NCBI GenBank assembly: GCA_026826555.1
Contig: JAKSZT010053928.1
Location: forward strand, 4,796,024-4,860,023
DNA: 64,000 nt
Reading direction: 5' to 3'
Source: Tolypeutes matacus
Taxonomy: Eukaryota > Chordata > Mammalia > Cingulata > Chlamyphoridae
How positions within the stretch are numbered: the first letter of the stretch is position 1; each line of letters begins with the position of its first letter. The notes below the pieces were generated by a model. It saw nothing but the letters and a program-made list of their open reading frames with translations. It made no database searches and had not been told where the DNA came from. This document shows, piece by piece, positions 1-12,799 of this stretch. The position numbers and the translations under genes are program-made.

Positions 1-1508
1 ATCAAAATCCCAACAGCTTACTTTACAGAATTAGAGAAGGCAATTACCAAATTCATCTCAAAGGGTAAGTGCACCCGAATAGCCAAAAGTATTCTAAAAA
101 AGAGCAATGTGGGAGGAATTTCACTGCCGGACCTTGAAACATATTACAAAGCTACAGTGGCCAAAACAGCATGGTACTGGCATAAAGATAGACACATCGA
201 TCAGTGGAATAGAATTGAGAATCCAAAAATAAACCCTCACCTGTACAGTCAACTGTTTTTTGACAAACCTACCAAGCCCACGCTAATGGGAAAAAACAGT
301 CTCTTTAACAAATGGTGTTGGGAGAACTGAATATCTATAACCAAAAGAATGAAAGAGGACCCCTATCTCACCCCCTATACAAGGATCAACTCAAAATGGA
401 TCAAAGATCTAAATATAAAAGCCAGGACCATAAAACTACTAGAAGAAAATGTAGGGAAACATCTTCAAGACCTTGTAGTAGGTGGTGGTTTCTTGGACCT
501 TACACCCAACGCACATGCAACAAAAGAAAAAGTAGATAAAATGGGACCTCCTCAAAATTAAACACTTTTGCACCTCACAGGACTTTGTCAGAAGGGTGAA
601 AAGGCAGCCAACTCAATGGGAAAAAATATTTGGAAATCACATATCTGATAAGAGTTTAATATCCAGGATATATAAAGAGATGTTACAACTCAACAATGAA
701 AAGACAAATGACCCAGTTAAAAAAAATGGGCCAAAGACTTGAATAGACATTTCTCTGAAGAAGAAATGCAAATGGCAAAAAAACACATGAAGAAATGCTC
801 AACATCACTCATGATTAGGGAAATGCAAATCAAAACTACAACGAAATATCACTTCACACCTATCAGAATGGCCACTATTAAAAAGACAGAGAAATACAAG
901 TGTTGGAGAGGATGTGGAGAGATAGGAACACTTCTTCACTGTTGGTGGGAATGCGGGATGGTACAACCACTATGGAGACTGTTTGGCAGTTCCTAAAGAA
1001 GTTGAATATAGACTTGCCATGTGACCCTGCAATACCACTACTGGGTATATACCCAGGAGAACTGGGAGCAGTGACACGAACAGACATCTGCACACCGATG
1101 TTCATAGCCACAATATTCACCATTGCCAAAAGTTGGAAACAACCCAGGTGTCCATCAACAGATGAATGGATAAACAAACTGTGGTCTATTCACACGATGG
1201 AATATTATGCAGCTGTAAGAAGAAATGAAGTCATAAAGCATATGGCAACCTGGATGAACCTGGAGGACATTATGTTGAGTGAAGCAAGCCAGACACAGAA
1301 GGACAAATACTCTATGAATGCATTACTATGTACCAAATATATTGTGGAATATATTGTTTGATTCAACAACAAAAAAAATGTATATGAATGTAGTACATTT
1401 ACTTGAGAAATGTATATATTTATTCATCTGTGTTTACTTTTTAGTTTTTAATTTTTATATTTTCAATTATTAAATGTACAAAATAAAGTTAAAAAAAACA
1501 AACAAGTA
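1..1508 (+). mobile_element. LINE-1 3' fragment (ORF2 C-terminus, 3' UTR, A-tail)
   Basis: This is the 3' end of a LINE-1, cut at the left by the window edge. The first kilobase encodes the C-terminal part of ORF2. The segments [14 protein letters not shown] near 109, [19 protein letters not shown] near 895-960 and YPGELG...DICTPMFIA...CPSTDEWI...TMEYYAA near 1050-1210 are typical of that region. The reading frame is broken by stops at about 328 and 559 and by a frameshift near 960-1000, so the copy is dead. An AT-rich 3' UTR follows, with AATAAA at 1482-1487 and an A-rich tail ending near 1508. The right boundary is approximate. Confidence 0.95.
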
Positions 1509-2424
1509 AGCAAAAAGATTCAACCTCTCAGGTAACTGGCATATTTTCCCCAAATGTATTTGAGTGTCTTAGAGTGCCTTTGTTTTCCCAACTTGCTTTG
1601 TAACTAAACATGATCTAAAGTAAGTATTTTGTTTGAACCAAATATGGATTTGGAACCAAAACAATACAAATTTACCATAGACTTGGGTTGGTTTAGTATG
1701 TAGTCAGCTAAGAGGGAAGGTAGGTACTGTTGGGCAATGATGCTCATGGTCAACACTGTACAACTAACTCTAGTTTGGCCTCATCTTCTTCATCAGACCA
1801 GTCTCCTGGCTGCTTGAAAACTTGGGAGAAGAGGCTGACAATCGGAGAGATCTTTGAAAACAGTGGCAATTGGAATTCTCTTTCCTACCTTGAGCTCTTG
1901 TCATGGTAAGGAGATGATGCTGTCATAGGGAAACCTTCAATTTCCTATCTACCACTCTTTTGGTATCTAATTCTGGAGGTTCATGAATGTTCATGGTGAA
2001 AGAAATCCATTTCCCACTTTTTAGTTGCATATTTTTTCTCATCTTAAGAAATCTAGCACAGGCCCTGGTACATTGCATCTGGTGCAATGATATTCTATTT
2101 GCACGTTAAAGAAATTAAATGGGTAATTTTTCTCTTTCCTAAAGAATTTTCTACTTTACCAAATGACTCACAATATATTCCCTTAAATAATAAGTTTCCC
2201 CGATTATACATAGAGTATGATTCTGTTTACAAAAATTGAGTTAACATACAGCATTTTGAGAACCCGTGCATAACATAAAGTTCATGCAGTACTTACTTAT
2301 CAGTGGGATACTAATTGGGCTTTGGAAGATAACAAGTCTGGCTTCTAGCCCACCTCTAATTCTTCCTGGTTTTCAATGAAAGCATTGGCCCCACTTACTT
2401 TTTTCAATTTTATTTTCCCGTTAG
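1509..2424. other. Non-coding sequence upstream of the dynein exon
   Basis: This stretch is AT-rich and has no convincing open frame or repeat that I recognise. If the downstream exon belongs to a gene, this is the end of its preceding intron. A polypyrimidine tract ending in TTAG at 2421-2424 forms the splice acceptor. Confidence 0.5.
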
Positions 2425-2681
2425 GAAAGAACATGACTCAGATGGATGTACCAGAGGAAATGCGCCAGGAACTCCCAAGCAGGGTGCAATGGGTCACTAT
2501 TACTGCTCACAAGTATCAAAGCTGCTTGAAGAAATACAGCTACTTATGGATGGATGATAAAATTGAATTAATGAAGCAGTTCCTTCTCCATGGGCGATTT
2601 CTTGGTGTTGAAGAACTAGAATTGCATGCAGGCTATGAGTTTCAGAACTCCACACTGCAGTTAGCACACTTTAAAGAACAG
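2425..2681 (+). CDS. Axonemal dynein heavy chain, tail-region exon (partial gene)
   Basis: This is a candidate internal exon of 257 bp flanked by a polypyrimidine/AG acceptor and by CAG|GTATTG as donor. It enters two bases into a codon and leaves in phase 0, encoding 85 full codons with no stop. The peptide contains KKYSYLWMDDK, then MKQFLLHGRFLGVEELELHA, and ends HFKEQ. This follows the pattern seen in the tail of outer-arm beta-type axonemal dyneins (DNAH9, DNAH11, DNAH17): a YSYLW..D block, a FLLYG-like block, an EE.E stretch, then L..FKEQ. Those proteins are ATP-driven motors of cilia and flagella, and this part links the tail to the linker. The usual PPT before the last block is replaced by NST, so the copy is somewhat divergent. 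I cannot choose the paralogue. A pseudogene copy is not excluded, because neighbouring exons were not found. Confidence 0.75.
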
Positions 2682-5600
2682 GTATTGAATTTTAGCTGAG
2701 TCTAGCATCATCTTTTTCAATTCCAAGGACAGCTGTGAAATCATAAAATATTTTGAGATAGAAAGCTCTTTCGTCTTCTGAGAGGTCTTTTTTTTTCCCT
2801 TTAAGATCAACTGCTATAAAATATTAAATGAAGGAGCTGACAACTTTAAAAATAAGAAGATATTTAGTGGTTAGCTTCAAGTTGATATTAAACCTCTTAA
2901 AAATCATTGATGAATATTATAAAAAATGATGTTGGATGTCTAAGGAGCAACTGCTTAACCGTGTAACCTGTGGGTAGGGTAATTTGAATCTGGTTGATTG
3001 TGAAAGGAAATTAAAATAACACAAATCATTTGATGAAACCATCCTCATAGAATTCTAATTTAACTCAAATAATAAGTATTTTAATCGTTCTCCTGTGTGC
3101 TTATTTTTAGTCTGATATTCTGTAAGTTACAAGAGAGTTGCTTTCATGCATGTGAAATGCAATTCTCTTCTTGTAAAAACTTGACACAATGCTTATCCAT
3201 TTGATTTGATTGCATTTGAGTGTTCATTAATATAATCGAAACATGTAGCTTCCCCCAAGTTTTCACAGGCTCATCTCTAATTAACTGTTGGCATTTGTTC
3301 ACATGTAATGTTAGTGCAACTGAGGGCAATTTATTCATGAAACAGGGAAAGGTCGAGTAGAGGAAGGAAATGGAGGGAACCTGCCCATCCAGTGCCGATT
3401 GAGGTGCTATGGGCTGCTGGGAGGTGCCAGGCGATGACCCTTAAATCACGACTATTTTAACTGCTGAACTCCTCAAACCCTTGAGTCAAAGCTTCTGGAG
3501 GAGATTTATATGGAATCAAGTGATATGGACTCAAGCTATCAGACTTCATTAAATGGCCCCAAACTCCAATCAAAAGAAACTCCTGGATCTCCCAAGTATG
3601 TTCTTTGAATTTCCAGGTTAGTTTTAAAGAGTGGTAGTGGTGATATAGTAGAAAGACCTGTCAACTTGGAAGGAGGAAGTGGAGGTTCTAATCCTTGCTT
3701 GGCCCTGAATACTTATCTGAGTATATTTCCCCACTGGGCTATTGTGGGGTTTAAATCTAATAAGGATGCATTCTGCCTTGATGTAGTGAATAAGTGTATG
3801 TTTGTTGAAACACGTGGCATTTTTTGGGGAAATACAGCTAAGTAATCTGAGGTCTAAAAATGTAGGAAATAAAAGGCTCAGAGAAGTTGTCCATAATATA
3901 GGCAAAGGAGATTTAAAGAAAGACAATTTTTCAAATTAAACAAAATGTTTAAGATCCAGTTTTTGTGTTTCAAAGATTCATGTGGGAATACGTGCCTGAA
4001 AAGAATGAAAGAAACTCTGCCTTGTTTCTGTTTCTTGTGTATTATACTTCGTTCCCCATATGAGAGACTTGGATCAGTTATAGTATTACCAAACCTAATT
4101 AGAGAAATTCATCACTATCAGAGAAGTTTTCATTTTAAGAAGACCACTTTTTATCTCAGTGACATTAACTGAAAACAGCTTGGTTGACAAATTTGGCAGG
4201 CACCCTTTTCTGATAATGACTGAATTCCTTTAGACTAGAGTTATTCTTTGTCTTATATTTCTGTCCCTTTATGTGTTCCTATTCTTTTGGAAGGAGTCAG
4301 CTTAAACAAATAATACAACCAAAGTTCTCTCACTCTCACCCACGTAGATGGAAAGATCTCTCAGGGTTGCTGGTGAAAGCAGGCTCATTCAGAGGAGGAA
4401 TAAGTCACCGATTCTCCAAGTCATTTAGGGGGAAACGAGGCCACATGCAGCACTGGGCCTGTCCAGGCAAAATCACCTGCCTCACAAATACCATTATTCT
4501 GTGAAAACGAGTTTTTCCTGAGCAGTAACCAATTCCTCATGTAGAACTGAAGTTGTTGAAAATCTGTGTTGAAATCAGCAGATATCTTTGGATTGTACTC
4601 TTTCGAGAAGGAATCACCTCCACTTGTGTAATGTGAAGGCTGAAAGAGCTGAACTTGGTCACGTGGTTTCACCCCTGCCCTGAAAGCCTTCACTAGATGA
4701 ATGTCTTTTCTACACAGATAAATTCTAGATAAAAAAGACATGTTTGCTTCAGCTAAGTAATCCATTTGAGGTCTATGTAATACTTAATGTTCTGTTTGAC
4801 TATTTTATTTTTTTCTGTTTAGCTGTCTTGCAGATGTGAATGAATATTAAGTAATTCCTCACACTGTATATCACAAACAAGGAATTCCTCTCTTATGTTT
4901 AAGATCAAATAGAATATATAATTTAAAAATGTGTCTTGAGATCTGCATCTGAACTGTGGAATAGAGAATTTGACTGAACACCAGAAAGACAACCAAAATA
5001 GTTCAGGCTTGGGAAGGATTCTCGCCAAGAGTTTTAGGGTAGGAACTGGGGCATCTACAAAGCATCTTATAAAATAATTAATAGCAAAGCATTCACTTTA
5101 CAATGTTTTCTCACTATCGTCACATTTCTCTCATTTCATTTCTCTCCAATAACTATTCCATGTACTTTTGAAATAAATATTTATTCTGGAGAAAAATGCC
5201 CAGAGGAAGGTGGTGGTTGATAGTAAACAAAAAAATAGCAGACTAAGTTGCTGGAATGTCATGGGTTATTTAGGAATTCAAACTGAGTTCTTGGATCTAG
5301 AAAGTGCTTGTGGAGCTGGATTTTTTTCCCCTTGTGTTTTATTTTTAAGAATTTCGTTTGCCTTAGGTTCATAGAAGCAGAGCCGTGGAATTATAGAATC
5401 TCAAAGTTGGTAGTTCTCAATTATTGCTTCACTTGAGATGAGGAATGGGAATGGATTTGGCTGACCAAGAAATGGGGCTATAATGAAGACATTGGGTGGG
5501 GAGAAAAGGAGAAGATGAAAACCATGGGTTCTTAAGTATCAGAAACTTCAGTAAAGCTAATGTGGAACACTAAGGGAAGCATGGAAAAGAATGAGATTTT

Positions 5601-6119
5601 AATAACCAGTATGAGGATAGAAATAAGACTTTCCATTCAAGACAAAGCTGTTGTGATTCTGTCAGGGAACTCCAACGTGGGAACTTGGAGAGGACATTGC
5701 CAGAACAATATGGAAGGTGGATGGACTGGAATCATCTTCACCTGCAAATCTCAGTCTCTCTGGGGGACCCTGCCTCCTGTGGGGAGTAGGCGAGTGAGGG
5801 GTAGGTGGAGCTCCTGTTGATTCCAAGATGGAACTCTGAAGTCAGCTGGAAGTCAGCTGAGTCAATTTGAGATGATTAGAATATCTCCATCGCAGAGCAG
5901 TGAAGGTTGGAAGTCCGAGGAAAGAATATAAAACACCTTACAAGTAAGAGATCTGGGGATGCCAGTAAGAGGTGAGAAGTCTCTTTCAGGAGAAAGAGTT
6001 TGCAACTGCTCTGGCCCTGGGCGCAGAGGGCTGAGAAATATGGGATTGACCTGGCCTGGCATTCCAACCACTTATTTTTGGTGGGTTAGGGATTTGAAAC
6101 ACTGTTTCAAGAGCATAAA
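2682..6119. other. Non-coding stretch without recognised genes
   Basis: I saw no exon-like block with splice sites and no repeat with clear boundaries in these 3.4 kb. The open frames present are short and lack coding character. A weak MIR-like trace lies near 3640-3740. If the dynein gene is real, this is intron. Confidence 0.45.
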
Positions 6120-6300
6120 TGTTGGAGTCAGAAAGATCTGCTCCTGAATCCTGGTTAACTATAACCTTAGAGTTAGGTAATCACCTCTGAGCTTTAGTTT
6201 CCACTTTTGAAAGTGGGAGCGTAAATACCTCATTGTAGGATTGTTGAACAGCTGAAAAGAGATGATGTATGTAAAGCACATGGTTGGTGCTTGAATGTAG
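6120..6300 (+). repeat. MIR SINE
   Basis: An ancient mammalian MIR relic. The order of blocks is diagnostic: a stretch like 'taaccttagagttaggtaa', then 'cctctgagctttagtttcc', 'gtaaatacct', and 'atgtaaagcacatggttgg' ahead of a 'tgcttgaatgtag' end. Confidence 0.75.
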
Positions 6301-6444
6301 CAATAACTATTAAAATAGTGAAGTTTTGTTCTTACGCTAGCATAAATCTGCTAACCACCGGCTGTGGGGCCTTAGGCCTCCTAGCTTATCAGTTTGGATC
6401 TTGGTTTCATCATCAGGAAAGTGGGTACTCTACTCCACACTCTT

Positions 6445-6605
6445 GAATGGTGCTTCTCAGACTTGGATGTGCTTAGGAATCACCTGTTAAAAGGGATCTT
6501 GTTGAAAGGCAGATCCTGACTCAGCAGGTCTGCTGTGGAGTTGGAAAGCCTGCATTTCTAACAGTCTCCCAGGCTGATGTTGATGCTGGTGTGACTCTAA
6601 GGAAC
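6445..6605 (+). mobile_element. MER5A-type hAT-Charlie fragment
   Basis: This is a non-autonomous DNA transposon relic. It carries the MER5A blocks 'gcttctcagacttgg', 'ggaatcacctgttaaa', 'gactcagcaggtctg' and 'tgcatttctaacag', followed by the 'cccaggctgatgttgatgctg' region. Confidence 0.8.
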
Positions 6606-7264
6606 AAACCAGAGGTTGAGTCCCGAGGCTCTGAGAGACGGAGAGGATGGTATGCTTTTCAATGAATGAAGAGCATGGCAGCGGTAAACAGCGAGTGCTT
6701 GGGAAGTAGGTGATTTAGGCCCGAGGAGACTGGAGTGAGTGACTGCTTTCTGTCAGAAAAGGAGGTGGTAGGAACGGAGTTGGGAAGGGCGGGAAGAGGG
6801 TAGAACAAAACCAAAAAGGGTTGTGCAAGGCAAATTGCATCTAATTCCCTATTGTGTTTAGTCTCTAATTGGGACTCGGCAGAACAATACAAACCTGTAT
6901 CCCTTTAATTTTTTTCAAGGGGAACCACTGTACAACTTTAGTGTTTCTGAATTTAATCCATTACAGGTTCCTATACTTAATGAAATTACAACAATTCAAC
7001 AAATGATATAATTGCCCTAAATACTGCTTTTAATATAATTATGTATAACTCACTGAACATGCAATTGTATTCTGTAATATAATTATGACATATACCATTA
7101 TCATAAAATCCCTTATCAAATGCATGGAAGTAATACAGCTTATATGTTACTCATGTGTCAATGTTTCCGTCTGACAAAGTCCCGATTAAAAAAATCAATA
7201 GAAATGTAAATAAATTTTTTCACATAGCTAGGACCAAGGATGGGGCCATGGTGAAGGATAAGAC

Positions 7265-7425
7265 TAAGGACAGAGTTTTTCAAAGTGAAATTTGCCATCA
7301 ATAGCATCAGAATCCTCTGGGGCACACATTAAAATGCAGATTCCTGGGCCCCCTGCAGCTCTTACTGAGTTAGAATCAACAGGGTAAGCATGCCTGGGGC
7401 ATTCTTACAGACATAAAAGTTTTAG
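7265..7425 (+). mobile_element. MER5-like hAT-Charlie fragment (diverged)
   Basis: It shows the MER5 order: 'agcatcagaatcctctgg', then 'aaatgcagattcctgggcc', a '...gagttagaatcaacagg' segment, and an inverted end near 7420. It is more diverged than the copy at 6445. Confidence 0.6.
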
Positions 7426-7639
7426 AATTTCTAATCTGGATCCTGTACCTCTCCATACATCATCTTGAACCCAGACGAGGTAAATCTGGTTGGGCAGAGC
7501 ATGTCCTTGTGATCTTTGTGACCAGCTTGCCACCCCATAAGGTTTGTACACCCCATAGGGCCCTCTCACCCAGGACGTCCCAGGTCTCATACCTGCTGCA
7601 CTGCTCTGAGCCTTTGCTTGGTTCCTGCCACCACCTGTC

Positions 7640-8335
7640 AATCCAGGTGCCCACGTGAGGGACCTGGGAGTATTCCTGATACCTCATTCTAAACATTTCT
7701 TCAATCCCTGAATTGGGTCAATTTCACCTCCTACATCATTCTCAAAAATGTCTCCTCCCCACTGTTTCACCTTTCTACTACCTCAGATCATGATCGTCAT
7801 CATTTCACCATTCATTCAACAATTATTTATCTATTAAGCACCGGCTGTGTTGTAGAAGGTGATGAGTTCATAAGAGAAAAAGAAAGTAAGGAAGGGGTAA
7901 AGGGAGTGCTGGGGGAGTTTTGGGTAGAGGAAGGACATGATTGACAGGCTCTAAAAGGATCTCTCTGGCTGCTATATTGAAGATGAAGTGTAGAGGGGGA
8001 GAGGCAGAAGCAGAGAGACTGGTTAGGTTTCTATCGCAACAATCCAGGCAAGAGATGATGCTGGCTGATACCAGAGCAGTAACAGTCACGAGAAGACACC
8101 GGAGTGTCTACCAAAGGTAGAATGTACAAGAGCATTCACTGGTGGAAAGGATACAGGGTGTGAGAGAGTGAGTAGTCAAGAGTGACTCCAAGGTTTTTGG
8201 CTTGAGTGACTAGAAGGCCACTACTGCCACTAACACTAACCGTGGTGGGGAAAGTTGTGGGAGGAGTAGGTTTGTGGCAGGGATAGGGCAGGGAGGATAT
8301 CAGCAGCTCAGATTTGGACATATTAATTCCATCAT
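7640..8335. repeat. Ancient interspersed repeats (L2-like piece and an unclassified family)
   Basis: Positions 7640-7790 resemble an internal L2 segment. Positions 7900-8330 carry a pattern frequent in mammalian introns: 'ggacatgattgacagg', 'tctctggctgctat', 'caatccaggcaagagatgatg', then 'gactccaaggtttttggcttgag'. I know it as repetitive but cannot name the family with certainty. No gene is supported here. Confidence 0.45.
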
Positions 8336-8394
8336 CTCTCAATGGACCGCCCAGGGGCTTTGTAATTGATTTCTGTGCCTTGAGCCTTATCCTT

Positions 8395-8650
8395 CACGGG
8401 GCTACCAGAGTGAGCTATTTAAAATGCAAAATAAGTTTCCACTCCCCTGCATAAAATCCTTCAGTGGCTCTCCATTACCAGCAGGTGTAAAGTTGAATAG
8501 TATGGTATATATTGGTCTGCCTCCTGCCTGTCTTTCTAGTTTTGCCACACTCGGCTTTGCCCTGCAATACTGCTCTACCAGTAATTGCCCACAGCCTGGG
8601 CTGTCCCTTCTCTTTGCTTTGGCTTATGTCAGACCCTTCGCTTAGGGGAT
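8395..8650 (+). repeat. LINE-2 fragment
   Basis: This carries the L2 3' half pattern: 'cactcccctgcataaaatccttcagtggctctccatt' in outline, followed by a CT-rich stretch with 'ctgtcccttctctttgc'. It is a non-coding relic. Confidence 0.65.
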
Positions 8651-8744
8651 GTTTCTGAGAGCAAGCCTGGTGTCTTATTCATCATCGTCTCCCTGGCAAC
8701 TAATATAGTGACCTGAACAAAAATTCTCATTAAAGGTTTCTGGG

Positions 8745-8850
8745 GAGAAGATATTGTAATCACAATTATCTCCATTTCATAGACAAAGAAACTGAAGTTC
8801 AGAAAAGTTAAGTAACTTGAACTAATTATTAACCCCAAGGATACAAAGTT
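8745..8850 (-). repeat. MIR-type SINE fragment
   Basis: The core pattern 'tatctccatttcatagac', 'aaactgaagttcagaaaagtt', 'aagtaacttg' is the reverse orientation of a MIR or MIR3 element. Confidence 0.6.
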
Positions 8851-9689
8851 GAATATAGATCTGTAATACCCTGAAGCCATTTTGTTTTTACTATATCATG
8901 ATGAACTTCCTCCCATTTATGCCCAGACTGGAATCTGCTAGGCTTTCCTTTGTCCAGGGGCCAAGTCAGTTACCTTTTCACTTCCAAATCCACACGTGTA
9001 AATCTCTCACAACTCACACACACATATACACACACTCGCAATAATCTTTTGGATAGAAAAGATCTTGGTCTTCATAATTTCTTTTTAAGCTATCTTGGGA
9101 AGCCATCCTTTTTTCAATTTAAAAAACACAATATGTGTCTGGCCATGAACCTACAGAATAAGTTCTGCCAAAGTTTGATGGGCACATAAGACTGAAAAAC
9201 AAAGCAGACCACTCCATCTAGCAAAATAGTAATAGTTTATAAGGGAACTTACAGATTGGAATGTTGGTTCTGGGCAGCTGTAGGACATTCAGAGCCTGGC
9301 AGGTTACAGTGGGTTATTTGGGGCAAGAACAAGGAAGGCACAAAGCCAAGTCAGGATTTGCAAAATCATAAAGGTGTCTCTTTCAAGTTACTGGCATGTA
9401 GTAGGAGTGGTTCTCTACAGATAGCTGTGTGTTTAGGAATGTGCACGTGCACTCTAAGATGTGCTTACAGTGGTGGTGGGGTTTGTCTTATCTAGGAATT
9501 TATGGCTTCGCTGGTTTGTGGCCTCACAAATATGAAAAAATGTATAAGTAAATATGATCTGAGAGATGTTCCTATGAATAAGATTTAGTAGAAGAACCTT
9601 CTTGGCCTGTATTTTAGAGCTCTTTGGATCTTACTTTCTCTTCCTTAGCTGTGTTTTTAAAAATGTGAAAACATTATAGAAAATTTGGG

Positions 9690-10080
9690 GAAAAAAGAGA
9701 AAAAGCTACTAACATAAAATGTTTTCATTTTTGCACATTTCTTTCCATCTTTGTGCATGTTATATTTTTGTGGGCTTAGATTATATGCGCAATGACAAAC
9801 TATTTTTACTAAACATTACAGCGTAAACATTTTCTGTGTTTCTACATAGTCTCTCTATTATAATTTTAAATCCCTGCATTATATCCTAGCCGATAGAAGG
9901 GCCAAAGTTTAACTGTTGCATTTGATTGTTTAGAACTTTTCACTATTAGCATCAAAGTTAAACATACCTTCCTACACGTATAATTTTGTTTTTTGTTTCT
10001 CCTTTTGGATGATTTCCTTAGGACAAACTCCCAGAACTAAGATGGATGCCCTCTTATGATTATAATATACAATGTAAGAA
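9690..10080 (-). mobile_element. Old L1-type 3' fragment
   Basis: Read on the plus strand this resembles the reverse complement of an old LINE 3' region. It carries a 'gcacatttctttccatctttg' type block, a 'taaacattttctgtg' block, and 'gatgatttccttaggac' with 'actcccagaactaa'. The family assignment is tentative. Confidence 0.45.
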
Positions 10081-10173
10081 AGCATTTCAAGAGAGCTGTT
10101 CCAACAGGGAGCCTTTTCTATAAACTATACACTGGCTCCATCGCCATTTGAAACTTATTTAGACAACTGCTTC

Positions 10174-10634
10174 TGTGATGGTTAAGTGTCAACCTGGATA
10201 GGTTATGATGTTCAGTTGTTTGGTCAAGCAAGCACTGGCCTGATTGTTATTGTGAGTATATTTCCTGGTTTAAATCATCAGTCAGCTGATTGCATCTATG
10301 GCTTTTTACATCCGCAATCAACTGAAGAAATTGCCTTCAGCAATGAGAGAAGTCTCATACAAGTAGTTGAAGACTTTAACAGGAGGAGTGATGATTTCAG
10401 CAGTCAGAAGAGAGAATTTCCATATCTACTTCAGCCAGCCAGCTTCCCCTGGGGAATTCATGGAAACTTTCATCAGAGTTCCCGGCTTGCAGCCTGCCCC
10501 ATGGAATTTGGACTTGCCAATCCCCACAGTCATGTGAGCCAATTCCTGTAATAAATCTCTTAACATTTACGTAATATTTTTATATACGTAATCTCCTGTC
10601 GGTACTGTTTCCCTGGAGAGCCCTCACTAACACA
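10174..10634 (+). mobile_element. Solo LTR of an ancient ERVL-type element
   Basis: The 461-bp element starts TGTGATGGTTAAG and ends CTAACACA, so it has the TG...CA ends of an LTR. Near the 3' end it contains AATAAA (10551-10556) after a 'gagccaattcctgtaat' block. The flanking 5-mers GCTTC (10169-10173) and GCTTT (10635-10639) differ at one base, as expected for an aged 5-bp duplication. The same layout is common as a solo LTR in mammalian genomes. I do not give a subfamily name. Confidence 0.7.
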
Positions 10635-10974
10635 GCTTTGCTGGGGCCTTGCAAGAGAACTCAGCTTCCCAAACACTGGGGCTGCTTCCACAACCCTGCC
10701 TCCAGTCCTCAGGAAACCAGGTGCTGAGGTTATTCCCTCTCGCAGGTAAAGGTCACTTCCTTCTCTCCCTAAGGGAAAAGGAGCCTGGAGAGCAGTTCAC
10801 CTCTTGGCCACAGGCAGAAATCCAGGTACCACCAAAGAAGCCTGACTCCACTAAAGATTGATGGTTAGTAAATGCTTGCTCCAGAGTGTCAGCAACATTG
10901 AAATTTGAGATTTTTCTCTCTCACTTTTAGCCTACAGCATGGTTTTAAAAAGCAATAGATTACAATAATAGCAG

Positions 10975-11130
10975 CTAACATTAATCAGTGTCTATTCTCT
11001 GCTTACTATCTCATCCTCATGGAAACCCTATTATATTATTAATCCCATTTTATAGATGAGGAAGCTGAGTTTTAGTGATGTTAAATGTCTTACCCAAGGA
11101 CATACTCACTGGTAAGTCAGCCACAAAGCT
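10975..11130 (-). repeat. MIR-type SINE fragment
   Basis: It carries 'cccattttatagatgagg', 'aagctgag' and 'ttacccaaggacatactca', which is the reverse-oriented MIR core and flank. Confidence 0.65.
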
Positions 11131-11699
11131 GGAAATCTAGGGATCCAACCCAGGTAGAGACTACAAAGGGAAAATCACTGTACATACCTCTGGTTGATAG
11201 GACATTTGACATTATTTTACTGGGAACCTTAGATTTTTATCAAGTGATTCTTAAATTACATTTAATTAGAGACCAGTAATAAAATATGGTTCCCAGTCTG
11301 AGGCAGGGTGAAAGCTACAATACGTGTGATTTAGGGATCTGTTGCTTTTCTCAGGTTTAACTTCTGTGAAATTTGCAAATCTGTAAGAGATGAAAACCAG
11401 GGATCTTTCAAAGTATGATTGCTTACTTTTCAATTTCCATCTTTCAAGAGTCTAATACTTTCTGGGACAAATAGAGTTTACAATGGAAATGTCTTCTTTT
11501 AAGATGCAATTTGTAAGCAAATTTCTTGTATCCTCATTTATGAATGCACTGTCAACAAATTGCATGTATTTATTCAACTTGTCCGAAAAAAGTCAAATGC
11601 TGCTCAGAAATAGATTTCTCGGCAATTTGATTTTCTGAGGCAGAGAGAAAAGACCTTGTGGATATGGTTTCCTTAGCTAAAAATTGAGTCAAACAAAGG

Positions 11700-11862
11700 A
11701 GCAGGAGGAAACTTTTGGGGGTGATGGATGTGTTTATTATCTTGATTGTGGTAATGGTTTCATGGCTATTTGCATATATTAAAATTTTATTATATATTTT
11801 AAATAGGTGCAGCTTACTGTATATCAATAATACCTCAATAAAGCTGTAAAACAAATGTAAAA
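11700..11862 (+). mobile_element. L1M 3' terminal fragment
   Basis: This has the classic mammalian L1M 3' end: 'gtgatggatgtgtttattat', 'cttgattgtggtaatggt', a 'ggtgcagcttactgtatat' block and 'acctcaataaagctg' before the A-tail. It is heavily 5' truncated. Confidence 0.85.
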
Positions 11863-12799
11863 AATTGAGTCAAGCTACGTGTCCAATTTACAAAACCTGT
11901 AAAGTTGACTCTTTTTTTTCTGAATTACACAAAGCTCATCCAAAAATGGCTCCAAGAAGAATCTATTTGAAACCATAGCTCACTTTAAATGAGCCTTACT
12001 ATTATGTAGGGATAAATACAACAACTTGAGAACCATACAAAATTTTGTTGAAATTGAGAAAATGTAAGGAGAGCTAAACCAACAAGTGCTTCTAGATCTG
12101 AGGCCTGATTTCAAGGGAATTCTGTTTCTGGCTGCGGTGTATTAGTTGCATAAAATCAGAATTAAGTTACAATGCTATAAGATCAGCAACTGACTCAATG
12201 AATTATCAAAAAAGGCAGGATATTAGAAAATCTTCTCTTTTATTTCCCTCCCTCTGGGAAGAGGTATATCTCTTGTGGCTGACCATTCTGTTTATATTTC
12301 CATTCTCAGGGCTAAATATTTCATCTTGCTCTTCTATATTGATGAAAGGTGTTGTTACAAATTTTGTGTGTGTGTGAATCTGGCTTTCTAGTGTGAAATG
12401 CAAGATCTGTGAAATGAGTGTTTTGTGACCCACAAATTGCCAGTGGCTATTCCCAGGGCAAGAGCTCTTTATTTCGCGGGATTAGAAGTGCCAAAGAAAA
12501 TACAAGTCATCAGTTTTCTAATGCTTGCACTAGACTATTATTAATTCTTTATCTTGATAGACAACTCATGTTCCTTTGGATGGAGACCTTTTGACCCTAG
12601 TCTAGATGTCGGAAAAGGAGGTTCATCTGAATTTGGAGAAAAGGAAAAAGGGAAAAAATATTTCTTGTGTGTCTTTTACAGATCTCCTGATTTTAGTACC
12701 TTTCATGTCACAAATAATCAAAACTGCACTCACATGTCTATTGTCCTCACATCTACCCTTATGTGACAATAAAATGTAATAACCTATCTTTTTTTTTTT

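Noticed and set aside
900..1361. 153-codon open frame
   Set aside because: It is the frameshifted C-terminus of LINE-1 ORF2 in a dead 3' fragment, not a cellular gene.
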